Of a stretch of DNA of 64,000 nucleotides, positions 52,904-63,849 are shown piece after piece; within the stretch, counting starts at the first letter, position 1, and each line of letters begins with the position of its first letter. The stretch spans positions 1 through 64,000 of the forward strand of contig JAVYIG010009923.1 of NCBI GenBank assembly GCA_035222895.1, in the 5' to 3' direction. Under the pieces are notes generated by a model that made no database searches, was not told where the DNA came from, and saw nothing but the letters and a program-made list of their open reading frames with translations. The position numbers and the translations under genes were made by a program. The stretch comes from Strongylocentrotus droebachiensis (lineage: Eukaryota; Echinodermata; Echinoidea; Camarodonta; Strongylocentrotidae).

Positions 52904-54195
52904 CAACAACGCTTACAATTTAGTTTTCACCTCTCCCCAGAACTCGACCTTCTCTTTTAGCTCAATGTACAATTAGACATTAATACACATTTCAAACTGC
53001 ATTCAAAAGCAATATCGTTTTATTTCTCACGATAAAAAATTAAAAAGTTACTGTATGCTGCATTTACACTTGTTTTAGCACTGACAATTCATATTTCGAA
53101 TATGCACACAGAATCACTTTACAATAATAATAAATGTAATGAAATTACTGTAATCATCAATTAAAAAATAGCAATTACAGAGAAATAATGTGACTTGAAA
53201 AATCTGATTACACAGTCAAAGTCAGAATTAATTTGTAGGGGCTTTGTACTTCAAAATAAAAAATGCTTTACATTAAGGTAGATCTTCACTTCTGTAAAAA
53301 AAGGAAAAAATTCTCCAAGAATTTGTTTGCCAATTATGTGAATGTCCAGGATTCATGTCACAGTTTCATGCAGCATAAAATGACCTTTTGCAATTTCAAA
53401 AAGAGTCTTTCCTTGAAAACAGCCATTATTTACAATGCCTGGAGGTTTCACCTCATGGAAGTTTCTTGATTTTAAAGGTAATTTTGCTTCATTCAGATAC
53501 AGCAAATGTGGGGAATGTTGATCTATTTTGTTTTTGTTTTTGTTCCATTGAAAAAATTAGCATTTTCCTGACATTTGTACAAAAAGGCTTTTCTCGAAGT
53601 TCTGTTACAACTTTTTACTCTCTTATATCAAAGCAGTATATGAAAATCAAATCACAAAGACGAGGATAGAGGATTGTATAAAAAGAGGGAGGAGGGAGGT
53701 TCTGGGACAGTCCATTATAGACCGATCCGATTTCTATGCTTTTTCAACCATAGCTGGGGGGCCATCCAAGAGCATAGCAAGAGATGGTTCAATGTCTCAT
53801 AGTTATGTAAGGAATAGTATGAATATTTTACCTATTATTTAATATTCTTGATACCCCTTCCAGTAGTGGCAGCTAACAGTTCCAGAGCTGGTGTATATCT
53901 AGATAGTGTAACATACAGTGCCTGGATCTAAAGTTTTGTTCGAATTGAGGGGAAGGGGGGAGGGGCACGGCTGATATATTCCCTTATATGTGGGTTAGCC
54001 ATTGTGCTAGGGTTGTAAAACACAGCACCAAATTGAAAATATAGTCTTTACTTGTAAACTGCAGTTACGTAAAGAAGCAGAAGTTGTATCTTTCTTTCCT
54101 TATTTCACGTCAATGAGCCACAAAGCAGGATGCAAAGATATTTAGCGGCCAGCCAATAGTAGCATAGTCAGAGGTCAGAGATCAGAGGTGAAAGG
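52904..54195. other. Intergenic and HSPBP1 3' flank
   Basis: The HSPBP1 3' untranslated region should extend leftward (minus strand) from 54195, but its end is not obvious. A block at 53748-53785 (CCATCCAAGAGCATAGCAAG) resembles 47169-47206 downstream of TIF1. Confidence 0.4.
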
Positions 54196-56473
54196 TCATC
54201 TGTCTGCTCCTGTACGGCTGTCACTTTGTGCAGCTTCTGAGTAGAGGGCTGTCAGCTTTTGGCAATATTCAAGTTCCTCCTAGAAAATAAAACAATAAAA
54301 CAAGCATTAAGCAATGTCAGCTATTTGGATCACTGATCACACTGTTAGTTCTTACTTTATCATACATACACACAACGTGTGTGAAATTCTTTAACTGATG
54401 TGACTCCATTCTATAACTTCAATTTCAATTTATTTGCTCATAAAAATCCAAAAAACACATGCAAACATTCATAAATCAACATGATACAAAGGGTAAAATT
54501 CACAAGAAAAATTAATAACAAAGTATACATTTGGATTAAGTATGAGAGGGACAGCAACAAAGGAACAAGCCTTGTGATTAGCTGACCCTCAAGGTATTAC
54601 AGATACCATTTATTGAAAACATTTTTAAAAATTTACAAACTGATTTAAATTTCATCCCTTTCTAAATTAAAAATGTAATAGCTAACAATTAGGACAGCAG
54701 AAAAAAAACAGAGAGGGAGAGAGAGATAACAATAAAGAAAAACAAGACAAAAAAAATTAAATGGAAAGGAGAAAATAACATCTGACCTCATCCAGGTGGA
54801 TACTAAAGACCCTAAGGCTTGTAGAAGGGCCATATAAAAATTAAATATTATTATATTAATATTAAGGGCCATTAAGGACATGAAACAGAGGTTAAACGAT
54901 GATGATGAGACAGAAATAGACAGAAATAGACACAAAGATAACAAAAACAAGGTAGAAAAGAGAAATGAAAATGAAAAACCAGGAAGAGGAGAAAAATAGA
55001 GGAAAGCAGTATGAAAATGAATATGAATGGGAGACAGAGAAATAGTGAAAAGAGGATTTACCAAATATTCCTCCTTTCCATTGAGCTCCCCCGTGCGTTC
55101 CTCAAGAAACCCCCGGAAGTTGAGATCTGGGTGCAGTGAGTCGGCATGGCACCCTGGATGCTGGGAGACGAGATGAAGAATGGCTGACATGACATGCTCA
55201 TGGTACATCTTATGTTCAGTCTGGAGGAGAGAGATTAGCTGCTGAACCATACCCATACTGTGCAACGTTTCTGCAAAATAAAGAAAGAAAGAAATAAATA
55301 CACTTCAATGTTACCATGATTGTTCAGGATGTTGCAGATTTAGGTACTGGAGATGAGTATGGAAGTGAAGAAAAATAGAATCTTTAGAATCAAGCAAAAC
55401 TTGTATTGGAGCAGGGCTAATGGCCCAATACCAGACCACAAAAGGAATAAAAAGGGATAAGGATAATAAAGAGGAGGAGAAGAAAGAAGAGGAGAAGAAG
55501 GAAGAGGATGATGAAGAAGCAGAAGAAGAAGGAGGAGAAGAAGGAGTAAAAGGAGAAGAAGAAGAAAGAGAATGAGGAGAAGAAAAAAAGAGGAGAAGAA
55601 AAAAAGAGGACACAGAGAAGAAGAGGACACAAAGAAGAAGATGATGAAGAAGCAGAAGAAGGAGGAGAAGAAGAAGAAGAATGAGTAAAAAGAAGGACAA
55701 AAAGGAAAAAAAAGAAAAAAAAGAAGCAAAAGTAGAAGAGGAACTAGAAGAAGAAGAATTAGAATTAGAAGAAGCAGCAAAAAAAGAAGGGAAAAACAAG
55801 GAGGAAGAAGGGGGAGTAGAAGGAGAGTACAAAATGAATAGGAAGTAAACAAAGAAGAAAGAACATCTATAGAAAAAGGTTAAAAGAATAAAAAAGAAGA
55901 GCAATGAGAATTAAGAGGATGGAAAGAGGGTGAAGAAGGAGAAGAAGTCATCTTACCATTGAACTTGGGTTGTTCCCATACCAGTGCACTTAAGAGGAAG
56001 GCAGCTTTGATCTGTAGCTTCTCTATGTCAGTCTGCATTGCTCTCATCAGAGATGAGAAACCATCTTCTCTCACCAACCCATCCTGAGCCAGCTCATTCT
56101 CTCGTACCAAACCTGAGAGAGAAGAACCAGAGAAGAATTTCTTGACACGTCACATACAATTTTCTGGTTGTACAACACAATAGCTTTCAATTATTTATAA
56201 CCAAAAATGCAAAAACGCAATACCATGTTAAAGTGGGCTAACGTCTTTTTATCAGTAATACAAAATACATAGAATTTAACATTGCAAAACAGAAGAAGAT
56301 TGAAGGAATGCACTATGAGAAATGGTCCCCTGTGGAAGAATTATTTTGATTATATATCTTAAGATATACACTGTAGAAAAGGAAGTGTTTCTAACTATTT
56401 TTGTATTGTTTGACGTTTTCAGGTGGGCTGTATCTAATACAGACCACCTTATATTTTTGTTAAAATTGCCTTT

Positions 56474-56505
<32 letters not shown>

Positions 56506-59500
56506 TTTTTCTTAATTCTTACCACTTTTTTGTTAGCAAGATAACTTGAAAATGGATCAATCAAATAACTTGAAATTTGGCACATATATGTATAGGCGTC
56601 TAGAGAAATCAAAATAACGTTTTCAACCTTGACCTTGACTGATGACGTCATCTAGGCGCCATTTTGTGAAAATTAACTCATGATCATATCTACATAACGG
56701 AAAGTCATTTTTCATTCATATTTATCATGATCAAGGTCAATATCAGTCCGGTCAATTTCAGGTCAAAAAACGCGCACATGCGCGTACGTCCGCGCGTCAC
56801 TGCGCGCGCAAAAATGTTAAATGCTTAAAAACATCTAAAATTTATTTTGCATACGTTTCAGGTAATTTTAAGCATTTTATAAAAAATGGCGCGTACGAGC
56901 ATGCGCGCGCGTTTTCGCGCGTAACACCATTACAAAACATAGAATCGCCATTTTTTTTCTTTCATGATATTTCTCATATTTTTTCAAGGAATTTGATACC
57001 ATGTTTATCTCTTTATGACCATTATTAACAAGATGAGCGTAAATTCAAGATAAATGTCAGTGCGCGCGAGCTCTTTTAATACATAGCATATATGGGCAAA
57101 AACATGCCTATACAAAATCCGTTATAGCTCTTTGGAATGCACCGGGATCCTCAATTTTTTTTCATATTTAGATAGAGTATGAGTCGGAAATATGATTCCA
57201 TGTCTCATTTGGCCATTAAATGTATCGTGACATCATCACAATGGTCTTGGAACTCAAAATACGAATTTGCATATTATGACGTCAGCATATTTATGTAAAA
57301 TTGATTGTATCTCTGTAAATATTGATCAATTTTCTTCAAAATTTTGATATGTTGTAGCTAAGACAATTCTCTACAAGCGCAGTAATAACCATTTTTCATT
57401 TTGATGACGTCATCATAGTGACAATTTTGATTAAAGGCCTCATGTCAAAAACTTCATAATTTGCGTGTTATGCCTATAGAAGGTGAATTTAGTTCACGTT
57501 ATGAATCTACATGATATTGTTTTTTAAGAATTTGTAAGCAGTATGTCGCTTATTTTTGCTCTATTTTGTCTCAAATTTTAGTTGACCAGCCCACCTATAC
57601 TTGTTCCAAACAAGTATTATATGTCTAGTTTTACCTGTGTTTACCTTTTAAAATTATTGTACAGTGATTATATGATTATTGCATACATTGCTTGTTGATA
57701 TGTCAGGCAAGTCTTGGGCAAGCTTATCAATTGTCCAGAACAACCTTTCTTTTCTTTCCAGAAAGGTTGTTCTAGACAACCTGTAAGCTTGCCCGAAACA
57801 GTATGCGAAACAGTATGCATAAAATTGTAATACGTTTAATAATAATCCAGTCTGTTGTAATAACAAGACTTACATGATATGGCATAAAGTGCCTTGACCC
57901 TGACTTTATAAGCTCCATCGTTGTCTAGCAGCTGAAAGAAGAGCTTGAGAGCGTCCCGTTGCACCATGGCGTTCTGATTGACAGGGTTATTCTGGACCGT
58001 CATGGCTAAGACATCTAAGGCTCGCCATCTGACCTCTGAGCTGGGGTCGCGACACAGCACCATGGCAACATCGACTCCGCCCACTTTTAGGAAATCTGCA
58101 GGTAAGAAAGATGATGATGATGGTATCTTGTATAGTGCTGGTATCTTCCTTTGCTGGGCGCTCTAACGTGTTTCATAAAATTTATAATTTTCAAAATATA
58201 AACAAAAGAATAATAGTCAGAGCAGTATTAAATTACACAATTTTAAAAAGGTTGGTTTTAACTGTTCTCTTCAATGTCATCAGCATGTGATAGTGTCGCA
58301 GTTGGGAACAGATCTACGAGACACCAAATAGTTTGATAGGGATAGAGAATATAAAAGGAACATTTTCCTGAGTGTGTTATGATCAGAATCTGAGTAGATC
58401 ACAATTCTTACAAGTGGTTTACACCCTATCACAAAAACAACAAGAAAGTCTTAGGGGCGTTGCAAGAAAGTTGCTATCAATTGCAAATCCCCAAAATCAA
58501 GCATATAGTGTTGCGATTAATTGCAAATTCGCAATTGATCGCAAGTCATTTTTCTCGAAACGCCCCATTAGTAAAAGAGAGAGAGAGAGAGAGAGGGGGA
58601 GAGCATAAAAGCTAGATCTAGTTAACTTAATTCAATTGTTAAAACTCTAATCCTAAACAAATTTAGGAGACGAGTGGGGTGTTGGAAGAAAGTTGAGTTG
58701 CAATTAATTGCAAATATCAGTTGCAAATTTGGAACTTGCAATCAATTACAACTTTCTTGCAACGCCCCATTAAGTGTTTGATAGGGGAGAGTGATGACAA
58801 GCTCTCACCTTGTGCATTGTCAATGGTCTCACAGAGATCCAAGAGGGCTTCTAAACGTTCTTCCTTCTCCTCTTGGTCCTCCTCTGTCTCTGAGTCTTGT
58901 ATCCTCTTCAGAACCTCCACGTGTTCCTTCATCTCTTTCACCTCGTCCCTCAGCATGTCAGTGAAGACCTTGCTCAGAAACTCCCTTTTCTGTGATGGAG
59001 AACAGGGTCAAATTCAGATTCAGATTAATTTTATTGGTCCATTTGGAAATTCAGTTGTTGATTTACCTTGATGTTGGGCTTCAAGGATAATTACTTATAT
59101 GCTCCTCTGCAGCAGGATTAATGTCTGTATGTACTGGGGATTGCACCTATGTCGGAGCTTCGGACAATGCAATAGCAAGGAAACAGTTGGCATTACATAA
59201 AGCACATGAACAATATACAATAATATACACAAATAGATAATACACAGTAGCAAAGTTACAATGACGTAGTCATATGAAAACATGGATATAAATCATTTTT
59301 ATATAGTGGAATACTATATGAAAATAAATGGACTTACAACACTAATGAAAATGTACGATTGTAGAAATCGGAAATAGTAGTTATTATCTTTTATTATTAT
59401 TATAAATGAATCTCACATATGACACAGTAAACCACAGAAAAACAAACATCTGGGTTTTTTGCGAAAGGTGTCAAACTGTCAATGAATGGCATATATGTGT

Positions 59501-60009
59501 ATTCGCTTAGCTCTGTATTTAAGAATTAAGATACAGAAATGTGAGGCATATTAACTTTAGGCTATCATTAAAATTAAAAAACACAGTTTTGTCATGGCAT
59601 ATCTGATAAAACAGTTTATGTTATCATTTGCTGTGTGGTTCTACCTCATATGTCTTGTCAAGAAACTGTAATACTCAAATCTGAACCAGTTTTGTTTGAT
59701 ACTAAAAAAATGTTACAAGTAAATGCCCTCTAAAGTAATCATCTACAAACTCTTTTGCTGGGAAGATACAATAAAAAATATTGTCATTCACTAATCACAG
59801 TTGTAAGCCTTATGGGCTCTTGGTCTGCTAGGATACCCCCAGATTCTAAGAATTCTTACCTCGTCTGTTAGGGGTCCCCTTGCCTCCGGTTCTCTGTCTG
59901 TTGGTGTGTTTTCGATGGCATAGTGAAGTACCTCGTTCAGAGTACCCTGCCTCTTGTTGAACTCGTCTGGCCTTTGACCCCCTCCGCTTCCCCCTTCACC
60001 ACTTGCCAT
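54196..60009 (-). CDS. HSPBP1: Hsp70-binding protein 1 (Hsp70 nucleotide-exchange factor), 333 aa, 6 coding exons
   Basis: Cytosolic co-chaperone of the Fes1/HspBP1 family; its armadillo-like fold clamps the Hsp70 ATPase domain, promotes ADP release and modulates the CHIP ligase. Minus-strand coding exons: 60009-59860, 58989-58809, 58095-57874, 56112-55957, 55270-55062, 54279-54196 (TGA). All junctions are GT-AG and phases match. The exon with the ATG begins at an acceptor at 60078, so an upstream non-coding exon is expected. Landmarks: Gly-rich N-terminus (MASGEGGSGGG); LEALLDLCETIDNA about 93-108; VRWRALDVLAMTVQNNPVNQ; KVRVKALYAISCLVRENE; EDGFSSLMRAMQ; HSMGMVQQLISLLQTEH; C-terminal EEYLEELEYCQKL. 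Length and motif order fit the animal family (human about 360). It converges on TIF1, and a retrotransposon lies beyond its 5' end. Confidence 0.92.
55440..55870. repeat. GAAGAA-rich purine tract in an HSPBP1 intron
   Basis: About 430 bp of degenerate (GAA)n/(GAG)n. The long Ser/Phe/Leu-rich frames on the minus strand at 55311-55904 come from this tract and are not genes. The tract lies between the splice sites at 55957 and 55270. Confidence 0.9.
56423..57594. mobile_element. Non-autonomous DNA element with AGGTGGGCTG ends and CpG-rich alternating tracts
   Basis: AGGTGGGCTG at 56423 and CAGCCCACCT at 57585 form terminal inverted repeats around about 1.17 kb of otherwise AT-rich, non-coding sequence. 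It holds clusters such as CGCGCACATGCGCGTACG, GCGCGCGCAAAA and ATGCGCGCGCGTTTTCGCGC at 56768-56930, plus a TTTA tandem at 56475-56512. It lies in an HSPBP1 intron. The family is not identified; the ends are short, so the boundaries are tentative. Confidence 0.45.
57716..57796. repeat. Imperfect hairpin near an HSPBP1 exon
   Basis: GGGCAAGCTTA, TTGTC and AGAACAACCTTTCTTT pair with AAAGGTTGTTCT, GACAA and TAAGCTTGCCC. It lies about 80 bp past the splice donor at 57873-57868, within the intron. Confidence 0.6.
58452..58768. repeat. Two short palindromes with GGGGCGTTGCAAGAAAGTTG ends
   Basis: 58452-58568 begins GGGGCGTTGCAAGAAAGTTG and ends TTTTCTCGAAACGCCCC. 58675-58768 begins TGGGGTGTTGGAAGAAAGTT and ends AACTTTCTTGCAACGCCCCA. 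Both contain CAATTAATTGCAAAT-type motifs. A GA microsatellite lies between them (58578-58600). All are in an HSPBP1 intron. Confidence 0.65.
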
Positions 60010-60950
60010 GGTAATTACTAGATCCTGTTTTTTCTTGCAGTTTTTGCAGACGTTTCTCAGGTTACTGTTATGTAGACCCTGCAAAGATTATGTTTATGGA
60101 AAGGTCATCAATTTTGGGGGAAAATGGGACAAATTCCAAACTCTAACTGAAAACCTGCTGTAAACTTAGGTTGATGTCAACAATCTAAATTTGGGCCTAC
60201 TGCCAACTGGTCCAAGATAGTACCTGCTTGCCATTTAAATAATAATAAATCAATTTGGCAGTTTACTGGCACTTGTCTTGGTTGAAAATGAGTTGATTTT
60301 TTTCTTCAAATTAATGTTGTTTATCTGCTTTACAAAAGATCAGATCCTTTTTTTTGGGGTCTGCATAATGATCCCGTTGCCTAACAAGATCTAGTCTCGA
60401 TGTCCCTGGCCTGGTGCGTGTGCTGAGTGAGCCTTACCCCGCCTCTCTAGACTTCTAAAATGATATTAAAATTGACCGATTTTAATATAACTTAAACTTA
60501 GAGTCTACAACAAACTTTGAGTTTGGAACAGCCTAGTCTAGTGAGTCAGTGTTGTAGTGGTTCAGCCTTAGCCACTACGGCTCTGGCGGCATATGCGCGT
60601 AAGTCCCGCATTAGGCGACACCCGCGGTAGTTTCCGCGGGCGGGTTTATTACTGGGAACATTAGATTGAACCTGAGACTTGCACGCGACAAACACTGTTG
60701 ATTGCCTGTCTCTTCTGTCTCTTCTGTCTACTACTACAAGCGACGGTGGAGCTCCACTCAACGAGCAACACTTCAAGTGCTTCTTGAGACAGACTTCAAG
60801 CAGTATAGTATCCAGCCTATGGTAGGATAAAACCGTATTATAGTCGTTTATATTGCGTAGTTAAGATTTAGGCCCAGTAAGTAAACATCTCCGCTCCGGC
60901 ACTACAATGGCGTGATCGTTCTTTTCGGACTTGCGCGAGATATTTTTTTT
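60010..60950 (-). promoter_or_regulatory. HSPBP1 5' untranslated region, upstream intron and probable promoter region
   Basis: 60078-60010 is 5' untranslated, following an acceptor read as CTTTGCAG on the minus strand. Farther upstream, 60546-60960 is more G+C-rich than its surroundings and contains a palindrome ACCCGCGGTAGTTTCCGCGGGCGGGT near 60630-60655 (shown only as position and shape: CCGCGG arms). A first non-coding exon probably lies in 60500-60800, but no donor can be assigned with confidence. The leader of the adjacent retrotransposon starts within a few hundred bases. Confidence 0.35.
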
Positions 60951-60966
60951 GTAGCACACGTGTGGG

Positions 60967-61360
60967 TGACGCCATCTTGTTTTCATTCACTCGTGTACTT
61001 AAGGGATTTTCAATTTTGGTAAATTAATTCGTGGGGCCTTGTAAGCTTGTTTTTTCCCCGTTTGTAGTTGGTTATTGCTGTAGATTAGTAGTTTAGGGAC
61101 TCGTAGGGTATTTTCAGTGCTGTATTCCGATTTTTGGGTACTCATTTCCGTGTTTTGGGGATAATTTTTTGTGGTCGCTCACATGTCCGTGCCGCCATCT
61201 TGAATACGTTCACTTGTGTGTTGAAGGATTTTTTTATTTTTGGAACTTTTTTCGTAGAGCCTTATAAGCTCTTAGTTTTTCATTTCTTGTCTGCTTGGGG
61301 TTGTAGGATAGTTTTTTAGGGACTCGTTGGTATTTTTCCGGCCGTATTTCGATTTTTGGC
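60967..61360 (+). repeat. Diverged direct repeat in the retrotransposon leader
   Basis: 60967-61139 and 61189-61360 match in the same order: GCCGCCATCTTG-like, TTCACTYGTGT, GGATTTT, CCTTRTAAGCT, TTTAGGGACTCG and TCCGATTTTTGG blocks. This could be an internal duplication or part of the LTR. Confidence 0.65.
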
Positions 61361-61450
61361 ATCGGTTTCGGTCATTTTTTTGTACTTAAATTTGCCCACT
61401 TTTTTCTACTCACTAGACTGGTTGTACAGCCGTTTTTTGTAGTTGTGATC

Positions 61451-62214
61451 CTCTCGCCAGAGTTTTATACTGTGGAGATAATTCCACGGTGTTCTTTTTC
61501 GGTGAGGTATAGGGTCGTTTAAGTAGAACTTAGTAGGCTCTAATTAGACTAGTTTCAGCCCTCTCGCCGAAGTATTATTACCGTGGAGATAATTCCACGG
61601 TGTTTTTCGGTGAGGTATACTATGGGTATAGGGTTGTTTAAGTAGGAGTAGAGTAGGAGTCATTAAATTAGTTTCAACCCTCTCGCCGAAGTATTATTAC
61701 CGTGGAGATAATTCCACGGTGTTTTTCGGTGAGGTATACTATGGGTATAGGGTTGTTTACGTAGGAATTTTTTAGTAAGAAACTAAGTAAGATTATGAAA
61801 GAAACTAAGTAAGTTATTAAGTAGGCAATAGGTTTTTCCTTTAAGAAACTAAGTAAGTAAGCAAGAAGTATTTTCCTTGAAGGAACTACGTACGTTAGTA
61901 AGTAAGCAAGAAGGAAGGATTGGGTAGGTACCTAAGTGGGATTTTGGACTGTCAGTCTTGTTTTGTATATCTGTGGAGTTGGGGTTAAATCGTGGGTGGT
62001 ATTTAATTTCATCTTCATTTCATCATTACTAATATTGTAGACTACGGCCATCTCGCCGAGCATTATACCGTGGAGATAGTTCCGCGGTGTTTTTCGGTGA
62101 GGTATGTTGCCGGTTTAAGTGTAGTCCTTTAGTGTTACTTAGTAGGGTTTAGTTTTGGCCCGCTCGCTGAAACTGTTCACCGTGGAGATAATTCCGCGGT
62201 GTTTTTCGGTGAGG
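61451..62214 (+). ncRNA. Array of five conserved stem-loops in the retrotransposon leader
   Basis: Copies at 61451-61507, 61561-61615, 61680-61734, 62051-62102 and 62161-62214. Each has an outer stem CTCGCCGAA / TTCGGTGAG and an inner stem CCGTGG / CCACGG closed by an AGATAATT-like loop. Substitutions between copies mostly keep pairing through G-U wobbles: CTGTGG in copy 1, TTCCGCGG in copies 4 and 5, CTCGCTGAA in copy 5. Copies 2 and 3 are a recent 119-bp tandem duplication. The role is unknown; packaging, dimerisation or translation control are possibilities. Confidence 0.7.
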
Positions 62215-62285
62215 TTTAGGGTTCAGTATTTTCCTGTCAGGTACTTAGTAAGCTATTAGGAAACTAAGTATTAAGTAAGCGAGAA
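61765..62285 (+). repeat. AAGTAAG-rich leader sequence
   Basis: Repeated short units such as GAAACTAAGTAAG, AAGTAAGCAAGAAGGAAGGA and TAGTAAGTAAGC occur at 61765-61925 and again at 62245-62290, on both sides of stem-loops 4 and 5. Confidence 0.6.
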
Positions 62286-62352
62286 GGAAGGATTGTTTGT
62301 GTATTTAATTTTATCATTTAGCTATTTAATCGTTGCTGATTTAAAGCCGGTT

Positions 62353-63426
62353 ATGGCTTCAGCGAAGGTTAACGTGGAGCAGGTACAGGGGGAGGGGACT
62401 AAGCAAACCCAGTCTATCCAGGGTCCCGATCCCGTTTCCCCAACTACGGGTGGAGGCCCAGCTGGGCCTATAGCCGGGTCTGCGGCTGAGTCACAGGCTA
62501 GGAGCTCGCCGCAACCAGCCGAGCCCTCCGCCGACTACCGGTTTAGGGACGTTGGCAGTCTACCTTCCAGGGAACCCCCACGAAGTAATAGTTATGTCTC
62601 TCCCTCTTCTAGGGAATCCCCACCAGGGGGTCAGGGGGATTACTGGCCGCAGGGGCGCCGAGATTGGCCCCCTCGTCTGCCAAGGTCGCTTAGTTTCGAT
62701 GGGAGGACTAGTTGGCATTCCTTTCTCAGGAAATTTACAAGCTATGCTGCGTCGTGCCAGTGGAGTCCGAGGGAGTGTTTGGATGCTCTAGGCTGGTGTC
62801 TGGAAGGGTCTGCGTTGGATTGTTTTTCCAATCTTCGGGATATGGGCACCGAGTCGTATTACCCGATGTTGACAGCGATGGGGCGTCGGTTTGGGGCTAC
62901 CCGATTTCCGGAGGAGGCCATAGCCGAGTTTCGGACGGCTCGCCAACTCCCGGAGGAGTCCCTCCTTGGGTGGTCCGACCGGCTCCAGGCTTTGTTTTGT
63001 GAAGCTTTTGGGTCTGACCAAAGGGGTGACGGCACTCAGATGGTATTGCAGCTATGCCAGGGTTGTACGGATAAGGCGGCGGGTTTGACCGCTCTGAATA
63101 AACGCCCGAAGTCCGTTGAAGAGGCCCTGGAGGCCATCAGGTGGGCACAACACACTCAGCGTGTTGTGTACGGGAGCGAGCCCCGCCGTTTATATCCAGC
63201 TCCTCGGCAGCAGGTGCAGCAGACTTGCCTGTACAATCAGGAGGCAGAGAGTTATGATACAGTTGAGGAGCCGGGAATTTATCGGTATAGGCAACCCTAT
63301 CGTTCCCCAACAGTTTCCACAGGTCGAGATGTTCCCCGTCCGGCTCCTGTGGAGGACCGGGGGAAGGACAGTTATGATACGGTTGAGGAGCCGGGGATTT
63401 ATTGTTGGCATGGACAACATGGATAG
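62353..63426 (+). CDS. gag: Retrotransposon Gag-like polyprotein segment, 357 aa
   Basis: Structural protein of the retrotransposon. The start is the ATG in TTATGGCTTC; the frame is open 60 bases further upstream but with a hydrophobic, unlikely N-terminus. Residues 1-110 are Pro/Gly/Ser-rich. From about 112, LPRSLSFDGRTSWHSFLRKF, then WSPRECLDALGWCLEGSALD and MGRRFG match the capsid-like retrotransposon gag pattern. The C-terminal part has two YDTVEEPGIY repeats (63248 and 63371), then the frame stops at 63424-63426. The reading frame with protein-like composition continues in another frame to 63586 (DNMDSMLAEVLKTVKSLEVS), so a frameshift, natural or mutational, lies near 63400. No zinc knuckle is seen. 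Confidence 0.7.
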   Translation: MASAKVNVEQVQGEGTKQTQSIQGPDPVSPTTGGGPAGPIAGSAAESQARSSPQPAEPSADYRFRDVGSLPSREPPRSNSYVSPSSRESPPGGQGDYWPQGRRDWPPRLPRSLSFDGRTSWHSFLRKFTSYAASCQWSPRECLDALGWCLEGSALDCFSNLRDMGTESYYPMLTAMGRRFGATRFPEEAIAEFRTARQLPEESLLGWSDRLQALFCEAFGSDQRGDGTQMVLQLCQGCTDKAAGLTALNKRPKSVEEALEAIRWAQHTQRVVYGSEPRRLYPAPRQQVQQTCLYNQEAESYDTVEEPGIYRYRQPYRSPTVSTGRDVPRPAPVEDRGKDSYDTVEEPGIYCWHGQHG

Positions 63427-63594
63427 TATGTTGGCGGAAGTCTTGAAGACTGTTAAGTCTTTGGAGGTTTCTATGCTGTCCCATGCCTGCTCTCTATCTC
63501 CCGTGGCTGAAGTTCCGGAAAACCTGGAGGGGTCGGAGAGCGAGGCCGATCTCCGATCTGGAAACCAAGAGGCCTACAATCAGTGAATACTAGT

Positions 63595-63849
63595 GTAAAT
63601 AATGTAAGTGACCCGCCTGACTCTTCGGTCGGTCCCTTGGACAAAGTAAATAATGTTAGTGACCCGCCTGACTCTTCGGTTGGTCCCTTGGACAAGGTAA
63701 ATAATGTTAGTGACCCGCCTGACTCTTCGGTCGGTCCCTTTGTCAAGGTAAATAATGTTAGTGACCCGCCTGACTCTTCGGTCGGTCCCTTTGTCAAGGT
63801 AAATAATGTTAGTGACCCGCCTGACTCTTCGGTCGGTCCCTTTGTCCAG
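63595..63849 (+). repeat. Five in-frame copies of a 51-bp tandem repeat
   Basis: Units start at 63595, 63646, 63697, 63748 and 63799. Each encodes VNNVSDPPDSSVGP followed by LDK, FVK or FVQ. The repeat joins the Gag region to the protease-like region without stops and is in the same frame as gag. Confidence 0.9.

Noticed and set aside
55311-55904. 170-197-codon Ser/Phe/Leu-rich frames on the minus strand
   Set aside because: They come from a GAA-rich purine tract inside an HSPBP1 intron; the real splice sites at 55957 and 55270 bracket them.
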